Below, piece by piece: positions 5,788 through 6,336 of a stretch of DNA of 6,336 nt. Below the pieces are notes generated by a model that had not been told where the DNA came from, did not search any database, and saw only the letters and a program-made list of their open reading frames with translations. Source of the stretch: Propionibacteriales bacterium (GTDB taxonomy: Bacteria; Actinomycetota; Actinomycetes; Propionibacteriales; Propionibacteriaceae); the NCBI GenBank assembly GCA_017882655.1, contig JADGPB010000150.1, positions 1 to 6,336 of the forward strand, written 5' to 3'. The first letter of the stretch is position 1. Each line of letters begins with the position of its first letter. A program made the position numbers and the translations under genes.

Positions 5788-6336
5788 ATGACCAGCTCAC
5801 TGACATCAAGCCTTATCACCACCGCCGTCGGGGCGCTCCTGCTCACCGCGGTGCTCCAGACGTGGCGCCGCTCGGCCGCAGGATCGGTACGACTGCTCGT
5901 GGTCCAGGGGATCGCGCTGGCGACGCTCGTTGCGGCGCTCGGGATCTCCCACGGAGACGTACAAGTGCTGGTCGTGGCCGGAGTTGTCCTGCTCGTCAAG
6001 GCTGGGCTGCTCCCCTGGGCCCTCGGCCGTACGTCGACGGGTCGCCTCGTCGAACGTGACTCTGCGACGCGGCCCGCTCTCGGCCTGCTAGGAGCGACCG
6101 TGCTCACGATGTTCGCGTACGCCGTCAGCGATCCGCTCCGCGGCGGCGATCAGGGCGCGGCAGCGCGAGCAATCCCCGCCGGCGTCGCACTGGTGCTCAT
6201 CGGCTTCTGGATCCTGCTCACCCGGCACGCCGCCGTCGGCCAGCTGGTCGGCTTCGTCGTGCTCGACAACGGGATCGCCATGGTGGCGTTCCTGACGTCC
6301 GACGGCCTTCCCCTGACCGTCGAGCTGGGCGCGACC
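5788..6336 (+). CDS. hycP: HyfE/HycP-like membrane subunit (Rv0085-like), 3' end outside window
   Basis: The frame starts at ATG 5788, 7 nt after the hycD stop, with GAGGA at 5779-5783 as ribosome site, and stays open to the right edge (183 residues visible). It is strongly hydrophobic, with segments near 8-24, 36-53, 58-77, 97-114, 131-145 and 152-169. The most telling piece is VGFVVLDNGIAMVAFL (154-169), followed by a PLTVELG-type loop. This matches the conserved NuoK-like core of HyfE and the mycobacterial HycP, in which acidic residues such as D160 sit in a membrane helix. Rv0085 is about 220 residues as I recall, so roughly 40 residues are probably missing. The subunit is expected to link the HycD anchor to the antiporters. 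The symbol follows the mycobacterial naming, by similarity. Confidence 0.85.
   Translation, partial: MTSSLTSSLITTAVGALLLTAVLQTWRRSAAGSVRLLVVQGIALATLVAALGISHGDVQVLVVAGVVLLVKAGLLPWALGRTSTGRLVERDSATRPALGLLGATVLTMFAYAVSDPLRGGDQGAAARAIPAGVALVLIGFWILLTRHAAVGQLVGFVVLDNGIAMVAFLTSDGLPLTVELGAT

Overview
The window is GC-rich, coding-dense DNA with GTG starts and 4-base gene overlaps, as is typical of a high-GC actinobacterium. The strongest taxonomic clue is the right two thirds. It carries an ArsR-type regulator followed by hydrogenase/complex I-like genes in the order I recall for Mycobacterium tuberculosis Rv0081-Rv0085 (the predicted hyc 'formate hydrogenlyase' locus). The left flank does not match what I know of that mycobacterial locus, so I infer a different actinobacterial genus and cannot name it.

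Left part (1-1670): the 3' end of a TetR-family regulator, then a complete PAP2-type membrane phosphatase gene on the + strand, then a zinc-dependent nucleoside/base deaminase gene on the - strand. The phosphatase and deaminase genes converge and overlap by 29 bp at their 3' ends. These look like ordinary accessory or housekeeping genes with no obvious link to the operon on the right.

Middle (1671-1991): a 321-bp divergent intergenic region, unusually rich in structure. It has a near-perfect palindrome, three short direct repeats, a 15-bp-stem hairpin built from the third repeat copy, a TATACT -10-like box and an inverted repeat that touches that box.

Right part (1992-6336): a tight operon running off the edge. 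It encodes an ArsR-family regulator without cysteines, a NuoB/HycG-like [4Fe-4S] small subunit, a HyfB/NuoL-like antiporter subunit, a HycD/NuoH-like membrane anchor and the first 183 residues of a HyfE/HycP-like subunit. The first three junctions are GTGA/ATGA overlaps; the last has a 7-base gap. Together these proteins would form the small-subunit cluster, the anchor and the ion-translocating arm of a membrane-bound complex related to group 4 [NiFe] hydrogenases. The catalytic large subunit (HycE-like) and a second antiporter (HyfF-like) would be expected just beyond the right edge. Whether this is a real hydrogenase, a formate hydrogenlyase, or an energy-converting hydrogenase-related complex without nickel depends on that unseen gene.
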